The notes below the pieces were generated by a model. It had not been told where the DNA came from, made no database searches, and saw nothing but the letters and a program-made list of their open reading frames with translations. Shown in pieces: positions 34,434-44,214 of a stretch of DNA of 64,000 nucleotides; within the stretch, counting starts at the first letter, position 1; every line of letters starts with the position of its first letter. This DNA comes from Bacteroides sp. 51 (GTDB lineage: Bacteria; Bacteroidota; Bacteroidia; Bacteroidales; Bacteroidaceae). Both the position numbers and the translations under genes were made by a program. Location of the stretch: the NCBI RefSeq assembly GCF_010500965.1, contig NZ_QVMI01000001.1:135884-199883 (forward strand), read 5' to 3'.

Positions 34434-34581
34434 ACAATCAGATATAGGATATTACGCAAGATTACAACTATTTTTTTAATTCAAATAAGAAATCCCCCGG
34501 TTTTTGATAGCCCAACCGAAAGAATGAACATAATTGTACCCCAAATGACGTTCCATGTACCTTCTGGATACGTATATCGCC

Positions 34582-34589
34582 TACTTTTG
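34582..34589 (+). promoter_or_regulatory. promoter of the PUL-B operon
   Basis: TACTTTTG matches TAnnTTTG, with a leader of about 50 nt to the GH3 start. The -33 box is degenerate, as expected for a promoter needing an activator. The 213-nt divergent region to the sensor gene has no other obvious feature. Confidence 0.45.
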
Positions 34590-34646
34590 CCAACATCAAC
34601 CTCACAGCAGATACCAGAACGAAGATAAATTTAATACCCGTTTACC

Positions 34647-36953
34647 ATGAAAATGTACGTGATAGCATCCATTCTGACGATAACCCTTGCGGGTTGCTCC
34701 GGGAAGAGTAAGGAACCTCTCTACCTGGACGCGAACCAACCTGTAGAGAAAAGGGTGAACGACCTCCTGGGCAGAATGACGTTGCAGGAGAAAGTAGCCC
34801 AGATGTCGCAATACGTCGGCATAGAGCATATGAAGGTGGCAGAGAAGGAGATGACACTCGAAGAGATGAAGAAAAGCCACGCGCAGGGTTTCTACCCCAA
34901 CCTTCATTCGTCGGAATTGATCGAGATGACTAAAAGCGGGCTGATCGGTTCCTTCCTCCACGTCACCACCACGAAAGAGGCCAACCTGCTGCAATCTTAT
35001 GCGGCCGAATCGCGCCTCAAAATCCCCGTACTGATCGGGATTGATGCCATACATGGCACGGGGTTATATCGCGGAGCAACCATATATCCTACGCCCATCG
35101 GGCAAGCGGCGACCTTCGAGCCGGCTTTGATTGAGAAGGCATCCAGAGAGACAGCATTGGAAATGCGTGCCACTGGTACCCACTGGACATTTACCCCTAA
35201 TGTAGAAGTAGCCCGCGACGCCCGCTGGGGACGAGTAGGCGAAACCTTCGGAGAAGACCCGTTGCTGGTCGGGCAAATGGGTGCCGCTACCGTCCGCGGA
35301 TTGCAAACGGCCGATTTCACCGGGCAAGACAAGGTGATTGCCTGCGCCAAACACTTCATCGGCGGTAGTCAGCCGATTAACGGGATCAACGGGGCGCCAT
35401 GCGATGTTTCGGACCGTACCCTGCACGAAGTCTTCATGCCGCCTTTTAAGGATTGCCTGGATGCCGGGGTATTTACATTTATGATGGCGCACAATGAAGT
35501 GAACGGAGTGCCCTGCCATGTGAGCAAATACCTGATGACGGATGTGCTTCGCAACAGGTGGAACTTCGATGGCATTATCGTGAGCGACTGGATGGACCTG
35601 GAACAGGTGCACGAGAAACACCGCACGGCGCCTACCCTAAAGGATGCTTTCGTACAGAGCGTAAACTACGGTATGGACATGCACATGCACGGTCCTTACT
35701 TTACGGATATGATTGTGGAAGCGGTAAACGAGGGCTTAATTCCTCAGAAGCGCATTGACGACGCCATACGCGCCATCCTGACGGCCAAGTTCAAGCTGGG
35801 CCTGTTCGAGAACCCTTATATCGACGAGGAACAACTGACTGCCGTGCTGTTCAACGCAGAGCACCGGCATACCGCGCTGGAAATAGCGAGGAAGAGCATC
35901 ACCTTGCTGAAAAACGAAAATAACCTATTGCCCATAGACCGCAGTAAATACAAAAAGATCTTCGTAACCGGTCCCAATGCGGATAATCAAACCATTCTGG
36001 GCGACTGGGCATTCCAGCAGCCGGACTCCTGCGTAACCACGGTAATCGAAGGATTGCGCAACGTATCTCCCCAGACGGAATTCAATTTCTTTCCTTTTGG
36101 CACCAACCTCCGCACGATGGAGATGTCGCGCGTGCTTCAGGCAAAGGAGCAGGCCCGGAAAGCCGACTTGGCGATTGTCGTTGTGGGCGAGAATTCCATG
36201 CGCTATATGTGGCAGGATAAAACCTGCGGCGAGAATGTAGACCGTTACGAACTATCTCTCGTTGGACTGCAACAGCAGTTGGTGGAAGAGATTTACGCCA
36301 CAGGCGTACCGACTATTGTTGTGTTGGTCAACGGCCGGCCGTTAACTACGGAATGGATAGCCGATCATATCCCTGCATTAATCGAAGCCTGGGAACCGGG
36401 TTCCTTTGGCGGACAAGCCATTGCCGAGGTGCTTTTTGGAGACGTCAATCCGGAAGGGAAGCTCCCCATGACCATTCCCAGGGATGCCGGACAGATACAG
36501 ACTTACTACAATTATAAACAAACCAGCAAATGGTTTAAGTATGGTACCGGCAAGAGCACACCGTTGTTCGAGTTCGGATACGGACTGAATTATTCTTTCT
36601 TTGAGTTCAGCCCTGTGAAGCTCTCCGCTGCTAAGATGCCGGTCGATGGCATATTGACTGCATCCGTAGAAGTGACCAACACGAGCCAGGTAGCAGGTGC
36701 CGAGGTGGTACAGATGTATATCAAGGATTGCTACAGCTCGGTCGTGCGACCGGTAAAGGAACTAAAGGGATATAAGAAGGTATTCCTGAACCCCGGCGAG
36801 AAGGCAACAGTGACCTTTGAGATTACACCGAAAGAACTGAGCTTCTACGATATAGATATGAAGTATGGTGTAGAGAAGGGGGAGTTTGAAATTATGATCG
36901 GCAATTCATCCCGCGATGTGGACTTGCAAAAGGAAATGTTCGAGGTAATCTGA
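34647..36953 (+). CDS. GH3 beta-glucosidase-type lipoprotein (PUL-B)
   Basis: 768 residues. Lipoprotein signal with lipobox TLAGC (Cys17), so anchored in the outer or inner membrane. GH3 catalytic domain has VLIGIDAIHG, ARDARWGR, CAKHFIGG and nucleophile Asp314 in GIIVSDWMD. Sandwich domain with IVVVGENSMRYMW and fibronectin III-like tail (FGYGLNYSFFEF). Differs from the 28094 enzyme in sequence around the active site, so its linkage preference may differ. First gene of the plus-strand PUL-B operon. Confidence 0.95.
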   Translation: MKMYVIASILTITLAGCSGKSKEPLYLDANQPVEKRVNDLLGRMTLQEKVAQMSQYVGIEHMKVAEKEMTLEEMKKSHAQGFYPNLHSSELIEMTKSGLIGSFLHVTTTKEANLLQSYAAESRLKIPVLIGIDAIHGTGLYRGATIYPTPIGQAATFEPALIEKASRETALEMRATGTHWTFTPNVEVARDARWGRVGETFGEDPLLVGQMGAATVRGLQTADFTGQDKVIACAKHFIGGSQPINGINGAPCDVSDRTLHEVFMPPFKDCLDAGVFTFMMAHNEVNGVPCHVSKYLMTDVLRNRWNFDGIIVSDWMDLEQVHEKHRTAPTLKDAFVQSVNYGMDMHMHGPYFTDMIVEAVNEGLIPQKRIDDAIRAILTAKFKLGLFENPYIDEEQLTAVLFNAEHRHTALEIARKSITLLKNENNLLPIDRSKYKKIFVTGPNADNQTILGDWAFQQPDSCVTTVIEGLRNVSPQTEFNFFPFGTNLRTMEMSRVLQAKEQARKADLAIVVVGENSMRYMWQDKTCGENVDRYELSLVGLQQQLVEEIYATGVPTIVVLVNGRPLTTEWIADHIPALIEAWEPGSFGGQAIAEVLFGDVNPEGKLPMTIPRDAGQIQTYYNYKQTSKWFKYGTGKSTPLFEFGYGLNYSFFEFSPVKLSAAKMPVDGILTASVEVTNTSQVAGAEVVQMYIKDCYSSVVRPVKELKGYKKVFLNPGEKATVTFEITPKELSFYDIDMKYGVEKGEFEIMIGNSSRDVDLQKEMFEVI

Positions 36954-36964
36954 TGCCATAACTT

Positions 36965-36975
36965 CGCCCCTACAG
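36965..36975. repeat. remnant of a GGGCGG palindrome element
   Basis: CGCCCCTACAG is the right end of the family, lying in the 27-nt gap between two GH3 genes. Short, so chance is possible. Confidence 0.35.
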
Positions 36976-36980
36976 TAAGT

Positions 36981-39416
36981 ATGAAACTAATAACTATCAA
37001 ATCAATGCTTAGAAAACAAACTGCCTTTATCCTCATTGCCTTTTCACTGCTGGCCGTTGCGCCGCAGTTCACCCAGGCCCAGAAAGCGAAAACAATCTAC
37101 CAGAAAGGTTGGATTGACCTGAATAAGAATGGTCGGATGGACATTTACGAGGACCCCTCCGCCCCTATCGACGCACGCATCACCGACCTGCTTTCGCAGA
37201 TGACGGTAGAAGAAAAGACCTGCCAGTTGGCTACCCTTTACGGTTACGGAAGGGTGGCAAAGGACGAATTGCCCACTCCGCAGTGGAAGGAAGCACTTTG
37301 GAAAGACGGCATCGCCAACATAGACGAACATCTGAATGGTTTGGTGAAGACACAGTACTCCTACCCCTTCAGCAAACATGCCGAGGCCATCAACACTGTG
37401 CAACGGTGGTTCATTGAAGAAACCCGGCTAGGCATTCCTGTTGATTTCAGCAACGAAGGCATACATGGGCTGAATCACGACCGTGCCACTCCCCTGCCTG
37501 CACCGATCGCCATTGGCTCTACCTGGAACAAAGCACTCGTTCGCCAGGCGGGCGAGATCGTGGGCCGCGAGGGAAAAGCGCTGGGCTACACCAATATCTA
37601 TGCCCCCATTCTCGACCTGGCACGCGACCCGCGCTGGGGACGGGTGCTGGAATGCTACGGCGAGGAGCCTTATCACGTAGCCGCGCTGGGCAAAGAAATG
37701 GTGGCGGGCATACAGTCCAATGGCATAGCCGCTACGCTGAAACATTTTGCCGTATACAGCGTGCCCAAAGGTGGACGCGACGGGCACGCCCGGACCGACC
37801 CGCATGTGGCGCCCCGCGAAATGCACCAGCTGCACCTGTATCCTTACCGCAAAATCATCCGCGAGGTGCGACCGATGGGGGTGATGAGCAGTTACAATGA
37901 CTACGACGGCATTCCGGTATCGGGCAGCTATTACTTCCTAACCGAGTTATTGAGAGAGAAATACGGATTCGACGGTTATGTCGTGTCCGATAGTGAAGCC
38001 GTAGAGTTTGTTTACAGCAAACACCGCGTGGCGCAGGACATGAAAGGAGCCGTAAAACAGGTGGTGGAAGCCGGGCTAAACGTAAAAACGAACTTTACAC
38101 AACCCAGCGATTTCATTCTCCCATTGCGCGAATTGATAAACGAAGGTAGCGTTTCTATGCAAACGCTGGACCGGAATGTGGCCGACGTACTCCGTGTAAA
38201 GTTCCGCCTCGGCCTCTTCGACCAGCCCTACGTAACCGATACCAAAGCGGCGGATAAGATCGTGGCTTCTGCGGATACGAAAGACTTTGAACTGGAAATG
38301 GCGAAGCAATCGCTTGTACTGCTTAAGAACGAAAACAACCTGCTGCCGCTTGATCTGGGCAAACTCGGGAACATCCTTGTAACCGGTCCGCTGGCTATGG
38401 ACACCACGGCGTATGTAAGCCGGTACGGTCCGCAGAATATGCGGGTAACGCCGGTATTGGAAGGCATCCGCAACTATGTGGGCAGCGCTGCCAACGTGCA
38501 CTTCGCCAAAGGATGCGAGGTAGTAGATGCTACCTGGCCCGAGAGCGAGATCATCCCTACTCCACTCACCGACAAAGAGCAACAGCAAATCCGCGAAGCG
38601 GTAGACAAAGCGCGCCAATGCGACATCGTGATCGCCGTATTGGGCGAAGATGAACACCGGGTGGGCGAAAGCAAATCGCGTACCGGACTGGGATTACCCG
38701 GCCGTCAGTTCCAGTTCTTGCAGGCACTCCATGAAACGGGAAAGCCCATCGTCTTGGTCTTGATCAACGGGCAACCGCTTACCATTAATTGGGAAGACCG
38801 CTATATCCCCGCCATTCTCGAAGCCTGGTTCCCCAGCCCCGTGGGTGGGAAGGCGATAGCCGGAACACTGTTCGGGGAATATAACCCCGGGGGCAAACTC
38901 TCCGTGACGTTCCCTAAAACGCTGGGGCAGATTGAACTGAACTTCCCGTTCAAACCCGGGTCGCATGCCGGACAACCGGGAGATGGGCCGAACGGATACG
39001 GGAAAACAGCCGTCGTAGGTTCGCTCTATCCGTTTGGCTATGGGCTGAGTTATACCACATTTGAATACAAGAACCTAAGAATAACCCCTCCGAAACAGGG
39101 AATCAACGGACAAATCAATATTTCGTTCGACATCACCAACACCGGAACGCGCGCCGGAGACGAAGTCGTACAGCTCTATGTCCGCGATCCGTTGAGTACG
39201 GTTATATCCTACGACTCTCAACTCAGGGGTTTTGAACGCGTCGCCCTTAAGCCGGGAGAGACGAAAGCCATCCATTTCACCCTTTTGCCCGAAGATCTGG
39301 AGATGCTGGATCGGGACATGCACTGGATTGTGGAACCCGGACTGTTCGAGATCCTGATCGGTAGCAGCTCCGAGGACATCCGGCTACATGGCGAGTGCGA
39401 AATGGAACTCCGCTAG
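36981..39416 (+). CDS. large GH3 enzyme with N-terminal calcium-loop-like motif (PUL-B)
   Basis: 811 residues; ATG at 37005 is a possible alternative start. Signal peptide (cleavage near TQA-Q). Just after it, DLNKNGRMDIYED (47-58) matches the D-x-N-x-N-G-x-x-D calcium loop found in dockerin and EF-hand motifs. GH3 domain has VDFSNEGIHG, ARDPRWGR, TLKHFAVY, and nucleophile Asp337 in YVVSDSEA, the last resembling xylosidase/glucosidase-type GH3s. Fibronectin III-like tail (FGYGLSYTTFEY). Third GH3 of the locus. Confidence 0.93.
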   Translation: MKLITIKSMLRKQTAFILIAFSLLAVAPQFTQAQKAKTIYQKGWIDLNKNGRMDIYEDPSAPIDARITDLLSQMTVEEKTCQLATLYGYGRVAKDELPTPQWKEALWKDGIANIDEHLNGLVKTQYSYPFSKHAEAINTVQRWFIEETRLGIPVDFSNEGIHGLNHDRATPLPAPIAIGSTWNKALVRQAGEIVGREGKALGYTNIYAPILDLARDPRWGRVLECYGEEPYHVAALGKEMVAGIQSNGIAATLKHFAVYSVPKGGRDGHARTDPHVAPREMHQLHLYPYRKIIREVRPMGVMSSYNDYDGIPVSGSYYFLTELLREKYGFDGYVVSDSEAVEFVYSKHRVAQDMKGAVKQVVEAGLNVKTNFTQPSDFILPLRELINEGSVSMQTLDRNVADVLRVKFRLGLFDQPYVTDTKAADKIVASADTKDFELEMAKQSLVLLKNENNLLPLDLGKLGNILVTGPLAMDTTAYVSRYGPQNMRVTPVLEGIRNYVGSAANVHFAKGCEVVDATWPESEIIPTPLTDKEQQQIREAVDKARQCDIVIAVLGEDEHRVGESKSRTGLGLPGRQFQFLQALHETGKPIVLVLINGQPLTINWEDRYIPAILEAWFPSPVGGKAIAGTLFGEYNPGGKLSVTFPKTLGQIELNFPFKPGSHAGQPGDGPNGYGKTAVVGSLYPFGYGLSYTTFEYKNLRITPPKQGINGQINISFDITNTGTRAGDEVVQLYVRDPLSTVISYDSQLRGFERVALKPGETKAIHFTLLPEDLEMLDRDMHWIVEPGLFEILIGSSSEDIRLHGECEMELR

Positions 39417-39577
39417 CACCTCCCCGGGTGGTAGCGACTCATATTTGCCCAAACAAATTATTATTTCAACTTAAATTTAATACCCAATGAAGAACAATGA
39501 GACAAGTTAAAGTACCCATTCACTGTAAATGGAAGAAAACTAATACTATTAAAACTTTGATTAATACACATCGAATT

Positions 39578-42500
39578 ATGAATTTACCACTATCATGCAC
39601 GAAGAAAGTAACAACCGTTCTTCTTCTCCTGTGGGCCATGCTGGCTATCACTGCCCTGCCACTCTCTGCCCAGACCACTCCATCCGGAGCAACTACCCGC
39701 CAGATTTCGGGTGTCGTAACCGACGATAAAGGAGAGCCCCTCATTGGCGCCAATGTCATTCTGAAAGAAGCCACCTCCGTGGGTGTTATTACAGACTTCG
39801 AAGGCCGATTCTCTATGAACGCCCCCGCCCGGGGAACGCTGCAAATCTCCTACATCGGATATCACTCGCAGGAAATATCCATCTCGGGAAAAGACCATTT
39901 CACCGTGAAACTGATGGAAGATTCGAATACGCTCGACGATGTAGTCGTGGTCGGCTACGGCGTTATGAAGAAGAGCGATGTAATCAGCTCCGTCACCACC
40001 ATTAAAACGGATAAGATGACCAAATCCGCCACCCTCGACGTAGCCGAAATGCTTCGTGGAAAGGCGGCCGGATTGAAGATCACCACATCCGACAATGCCG
40101 GACCCGGCGGTAAAGCTGATATCCAGATACGCGGGGTCAACTCCATCTCGGGCGGAACCAGCCCTATTGTCGTGGCGGACGGAGTAGTGATCGGCTCCAT
40201 CAACGACGTCAACCCCAACGACATTGCCTCCGTTGAAATCCTCAAAGATGCTGCCGCGCAGGCCATCTATGGGGCACGCGCAGCCAATGGTGTGATTCTG
40301 CTTACCACTAAACGTGGAGAAACAGGCAAGGCACGCGTCAGCTATCAGGGATACTACGGTATCCAGAACGTAGACCGCAACTTCGATACCTACTCTCCCG
40401 AAGAGTTCATCCAGTATAAACGCGAAGCGTACCGTACTACGAACAATAATCAATATGGTGCCGACACCGATGTGTTCAGTCAGCTGGAACTCGAATCTAT
40501 CCAAAACGGGCAATTCATCGACTGGCAGAAAGAACTGATGCGCACCGGTACCATCCAGAACCATGACATCACCGTGACGGCGGGCAGCGAGCGGACGAAG
40601 ATATTCGTCAGCGGTAACTTCATGCGCCAAACCGGTGTGGTACCTGCCACTGACTTTACCAAAGGACAGCTGCGCTTTAATCTCGACCAGGACCTCACTT
40701 CATGGTTGAAGGTGGGACTGAACACCAGTATGAGTATCTCTACCACCAACGACCCCGGAGTGACCGGACTGTTGCGCGATGCCGTGACCTGTTCGCCCCT
40801 CGGCTCTGTTTACGATGCCGAAGGTAACCTCAACATGCACCCCACCGGGTTGCAGGAAAACTGGAACCCATTGATCGACATACAGGAAAAGACCGTAGAG
40901 AAGAAGAACCGCAACGACCTGGTGAGCCTCTTCCTGGACTTCAAAATCTTCAAGGGACTCAACTTCCGCGTCAACGCCAGTCGCCGTAGCTGGAACTACA
41001 AAGGCGAAACCTACAACACCGCCAAGTCTAAAGCCGGCAATGGCACAGGCATGGGTAGCGGTAGCGTGAAGAACGAGGACGTGAACGAATGGACCATCGA
41101 CAATATCCTGTCGTACGACAATCAGTTCGGCAAACACCACGTATCCGGAACGCTGATCCAAAGCTGGAACGAACGCAACGAGCATATGAACATGATCGAA
41201 GGCTCGCTCATCCCCAACGACTTGCTGGGTGTTTACGGCATTGAAGCGGCCGAAAAGGTTATACCCACTCTCAGCGCATCGCAACGCCGGCTCATCTCTA
41301 CCGCCCTGCGCGTGCAATACGATTTTGCATCCCGGTACTATGTAACCGTGAGCGGACGTCGCGACGGGTCTTCCGTATTCGGCGCTCAAAACAAATGGGC
41401 GGTATTCCCCGCTATGGCACTCGGGTGGAATGTGTACCAGGAAGAGTTCATGCAGAAGTTCGAACAGGTATCCAACCTGAAACTGCGTGGTAGCTACGGT
41501 AGCGTGGGTAACGAAGCCATCGCCCCTTACGGCAGTATCGCATCGGCCAACCAGTGGGATTACTATACCAACAAGAAACTGACCGGATATACCCCCGGAG
41601 CTGTTCTTTCCAATCCGAAACTGAAGTGGGAAACCTCTACCACCCTGAATCTGGCCGTTGACTTTGGATTCTTCAACAACCGCCTCTCCGGTACCGTGGA
41701 ATGGTATAACACCCGCACAAAGGACTTACTTGTCGACCGTTCCATCAGTTCCGCCACCGGATACTCTACTATTAAAGATAACATTGGCGAAATCCAGAAC
41801 CGCGGGCTCGAGGTAATGCTCGAAGGCGTATTGGTTCGCAATCACGACTGGGATGTGCAGGTGGGATTCACCTACTCGCGCAACCGCAACAAGATATTGA
41901 AGCTCTTCGGAGATCTTGATGGCGATGGCAAAGAAGACGACTACCCGATCAACAACTGGTTTATCGGTAAGCCCATCAGCGTAGCCAAGATATACGAGGT
42001 GGCCGGTATATGGCAGGAAGATGAAATAGATGAGATTGCCAAGTCCGCGCAACCCAACGCCCAACCGGGAGACATCAAGATTGTAGACCGTACCGAAGAC
42101 GGCAAGCTCGACGATGACGACAAGATGATCGTTTCGCAGTTCCCGAAATGGAACGGCTCGTTCAACCTCAGCGCGAGGTACAAGAACATAGACTTCTCTA
42201 TGGATATTTACACCGTGCAGGGAATCACCAAGTACAATCCCTTCCTGGCCGAATACAATTACGGGGGTAACATGCGTGCGGTATTCAACGGCATCAAGGT
42301 AAACTACTGGACGCCTGAGAATCCAACCGGAAACTTCCCGCGGCCAACCACCAACGGCGCGCTCGAGATGGGACACATCGCCCGCCAGGATGCCTCGTAC
42401 GTACGTCTGCAAAACCTCACCGTGGGCTATACCCTACCCAAAGTATGGACGGCCAAGGCTCATCTGAGCAACGTAAGGGTGTACTTCACCGGTCAGAACC

Positions 42501-42601
42501 TACTCACGTTTACCGACTATGAGTCGTACAGCCCCGAGCAGCAGGCTGATAAGTATCCTGAAACCCGCACACTGACTGTTGGCCTACAGGTTGGCTTCTA
42601 A
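39578..42601 (+). CDS. susC: SusC-like TonB-dependent outer-membrane transporter (PUL-B)
   Basis: The frame is open from 39497, but ATG 39578 begins the signal peptide (MNLPLSCTKKVTTVLLLL, cleavage LSA-Q); this gives 1007 residues. After it comes a carboxypeptidase-regulatory-like domain (SGVVTDDKGEPLIGANV), then the plug (VVVVGYGVMKKSD, IQIRGVNSISGG), and a 22-strand barrel to the C-terminal TVGLQVGF. Imports oligosaccharides with its SusD lid. I see no good promoter directly upstream, so it is probably read through from the GH3 genes. Confidence 0.95.
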   Translation: MNLPLSCTKKVTTVLLLLWAMLAITALPLSAQTTPSGATTRQISGVVTDDKGEPLIGANVILKEATSVGVITDFEGRFSMNAPARGTLQISYIGYHSQEISISGKDHFTVKLMEDSNTLDDVVVVGYGVMKKSDVISSVTTIKTDKMTKSATLDVAEMLRGKAAGLKITTSDNAGPGGKADIQIRGVNSISGGTSPIVVADGVVIGSINDVNPNDIASVEILKDAAAQAIYGARAANGVILLTTKRGETGKARVSYQGYYGIQNVDRNFDTYSPEEFIQYKREAYRTTNNNQYGADTDVFSQLELESIQNGQFIDWQKELMRTGTIQNHDITVTAGSERTKIFVSGNFMRQTGVVPATDFTKGQLRFNLDQDLTSWLKVGLNTSMSISTTNDPGVTGLLRDAVTCSPLGSVYDAEGNLNMHPTGLQENWNPLIDIQEKTVEKKNRNDLVSLFLDFKIFKGLNFRVNASRRSWNYKGETYNTAKSKAGNGTGMGSGSVKNEDVNEWTIDNILSYDNQFGKHHVSGTLIQSWNERNEHMNMIEGSLIPNDLLGVYGIEAAEKVIPTLSASQRRLISTALRVQYDFASRYYVTVSGRRDGSSVFGAQNKWAVFPAMALGWNVYQEEFMQKFEQVSNLKLRGSYGSVGNEAIAPYGSIASANQWDYYTNKKLTGYTPGAVLSNPKLKWETSTTLNLAVDFGFFNNRLSGTVEWYNTRTKDLLVDRSISSATGYSTIKDNIGEIQNRGLEVMLEGVLVRNHDWDVQVGFTYSRNRNKILKLFGDLDGDGKEDDYPINNWFIGKPISVAKIYEVAGIWQEDEIDEIAKSAQPNAQPGDIKIVDRTEDGKLDDDDKMIVSQFPKWNGSFNLSARYKNIDFSMDIYTVQGITKYNPFLAEYNYGGNMRAVFNGIKVNYWTPENPTGNFPRPTTNGALEMGHIARQDASYVRLQNLTVGYTLPKVWTAKAHLSNVRVYFTGQNLLTFTDYESYSPEQQADKYPETRTLTVGLQVGF

Positions 42602-42653
42602 CCGGATGCGAGTCATAGATAATTCCATCAAATCACAATTAATAATATATGCA

Positions 42654-44201
42654 ATGAAAAAATATATCGTATTCTTTATCATCGGACTGCTGGTGCTCAA
42701 TACCTCCTGCGAGTCCTGGCTGGAAGAAACACAGTTCGATAAGATCAACAGTTCAACCCTTTACGAAAGCGGCGAAGGACTGGAAATCGGCCTCAACGGG
42801 CTGTACGGACTCTCGCGGAAGTTCTTCCGCTTCAACGATGCCGATGCACGCGGCGCCTACTGGTTCTACTGCGCTACCGACCTCGCCATGACACGTACAT
42901 GGAATGAAGCCGAAATGTATCGCTCAAACATGCGTGCCAATGCCATGCCCGCCGAAATGTGGAACCGCCCGTATCAGATGATCGACCGCGCTTCGGCTAT
43001 TATCGACGCCGCACCGGGCATTGATATGAAGAGCGACATGCGCGAACGCATCGTTTCGGAAGCCCGCGTCATCCGCGCCTGGGCCTACATCCGGTTAATA
43101 TCTACGTATGATAACATCCTGCTGGACAGCATACCGACAACTCCGCAAAATGCATTCGACCCGGTGGAGTATAAACCAGCCAACCAGAAAGATGTATATG
43201 CCTTTATCGACCGCGATCTGGATTACGCCATCAAGGTATTGGATTACAAGGTGGCTCCGGGAATCGTCGGACAAGGTCTGGCGCGTCAGTTGCGTGCCGA
43301 ATCGGCCATGTGGCAGGGCGATTATGCAACGGCTGCCAAACACGCAGACGCCATTATTACCAGCGGGCAGCATAAGCTGGTAGGCATCAGCGAAGTTTTT
43401 GGAAACAATGTAAACCACAGCGAGAGCCTGATGGCCTGGCAGTTCGATGAGCTGACAGGGGGGAAAGAAACCCTGGCGGGTGGCGATGGCCATGTGTTGG
43501 GAGCTGCTTTCCAGGCGCGCTTCTACGAGATAAGCATCCCGGGAGATCCCGTAGCGCCTATCCTCGAAGAGGCCAACTATGGCGGCAACGCTTATGGATG
43601 GACGTATCCGAACGCATACCTCAAATCATTATATGATGAGGCCAACGACAAACGTTTCCAGTTCTACTTCTATCCGGAGATACTGCTTGGAAACAATCCG
43701 GCTTCGCCGTACTACGAGAAGCCACTGCCGGGCGAGCCTCCGTATTCCACCCAACTCCGTCAGTACACATGGAGCCTGATGAAGTACCGCGATCTGGAAA
43801 AACCTGCCAAGCGCGCCTTGTCTTACAAACCGGTTACGGCTTACCGCCTGGCCGAGAGCTATATCCTCGGAGCCGAAGCGCACTGGCGCAATGGTAACAC
43901 CACAAAAGCACTGGAGTATCTCAATGCCATACGCACCCGCGCCGGACTGGATGATCTGGCTTCTGTCGACCTGCAAACCATCATGGACGAACATGCACGC
44001 GAGCTCTGCTTTGAAGGCAAGCGCTGGTTCTTCCTGAAACGCATCGGCAAACTGGTGGAGCAGGTGAACAAGTATCACAAATTCGGTAGTACAACTACCA
44101 GCATCCAAGGCACAACCATGAAGGATCATATGGTGCGCTGGCCGATACCGCAGGCGCAGATTGACGCGATGGGTACATTCCCACAGAACCCGGAATATTA
44201 G
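42654..44201 (+). CDS. susD: SusD-like glycan-binding lipoprotein (PUL-B)
   Basis: I choose ATG 42654 (MKKYIVFFIIGLLVL) rather than the longer frame from 42579, which overlaps susC. This gives 515 residues with lipobox LNTSC. TPR-like helices with the SusD pattern: RVIRAWAYIRLI, DVYAFIDRDLDYAI, YRLAESYILGAEAHWRNG, LEYLNAIRTRAGL, ELCFEGKRWFFLKR. It caps the SusC barrel at the cell surface and captures the glycan. 13 nt before the next gene. Confidence 0.95.
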   Translation: MKKYIVFFIIGLLVLNTSCESWLEETQFDKINSSTLYESGEGLEIGLNGLYGLSRKFFRFNDADARGAYWFYCATDLAMTRTWNEAEMYRSNMRANAMPAEMWNRPYQMIDRASAIIDAAPGIDMKSDMRERIVSEARVIRAWAYIRLISTYDNILLDSIPTTPQNAFDPVEYKPANQKDVYAFIDRDLDYAIKVLDYKVAPGIVGQGLARQLRAESAMWQGDYATAAKHADAIITSGQHKLVGISEVFGNNVNHSESLMAWQFDELTGGKETLAGGDGHVLGAAFQARFYEISIPGDPVAPILEEANYGGNAYGWTYPNAYLKSLYDEANDKRFQFYFYPEILLGNNPASPYYEKPLPGEPPYSTQLRQYTWSLMKYRDLEKPAKRALSYKPVTAYRLAESYILGAEAHWRNGNTTKALEYLNAIRTRAGLDDLASVDLQTIMDEHARELCFEGKRWFFLKRIGKLVEQVNKYHKFGSTTTSIQGTTMKDHMVRWPIPQAQIDAMGTFPQNPEY

Positions 44202-44214
44202 AATTTTCAATAGG

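Noticed and set aside
39497-39577. N-terminal extension of PUL-B susC
   Set aside because: The charged extension precedes a clear signal peptide beginning at ATG 39578.
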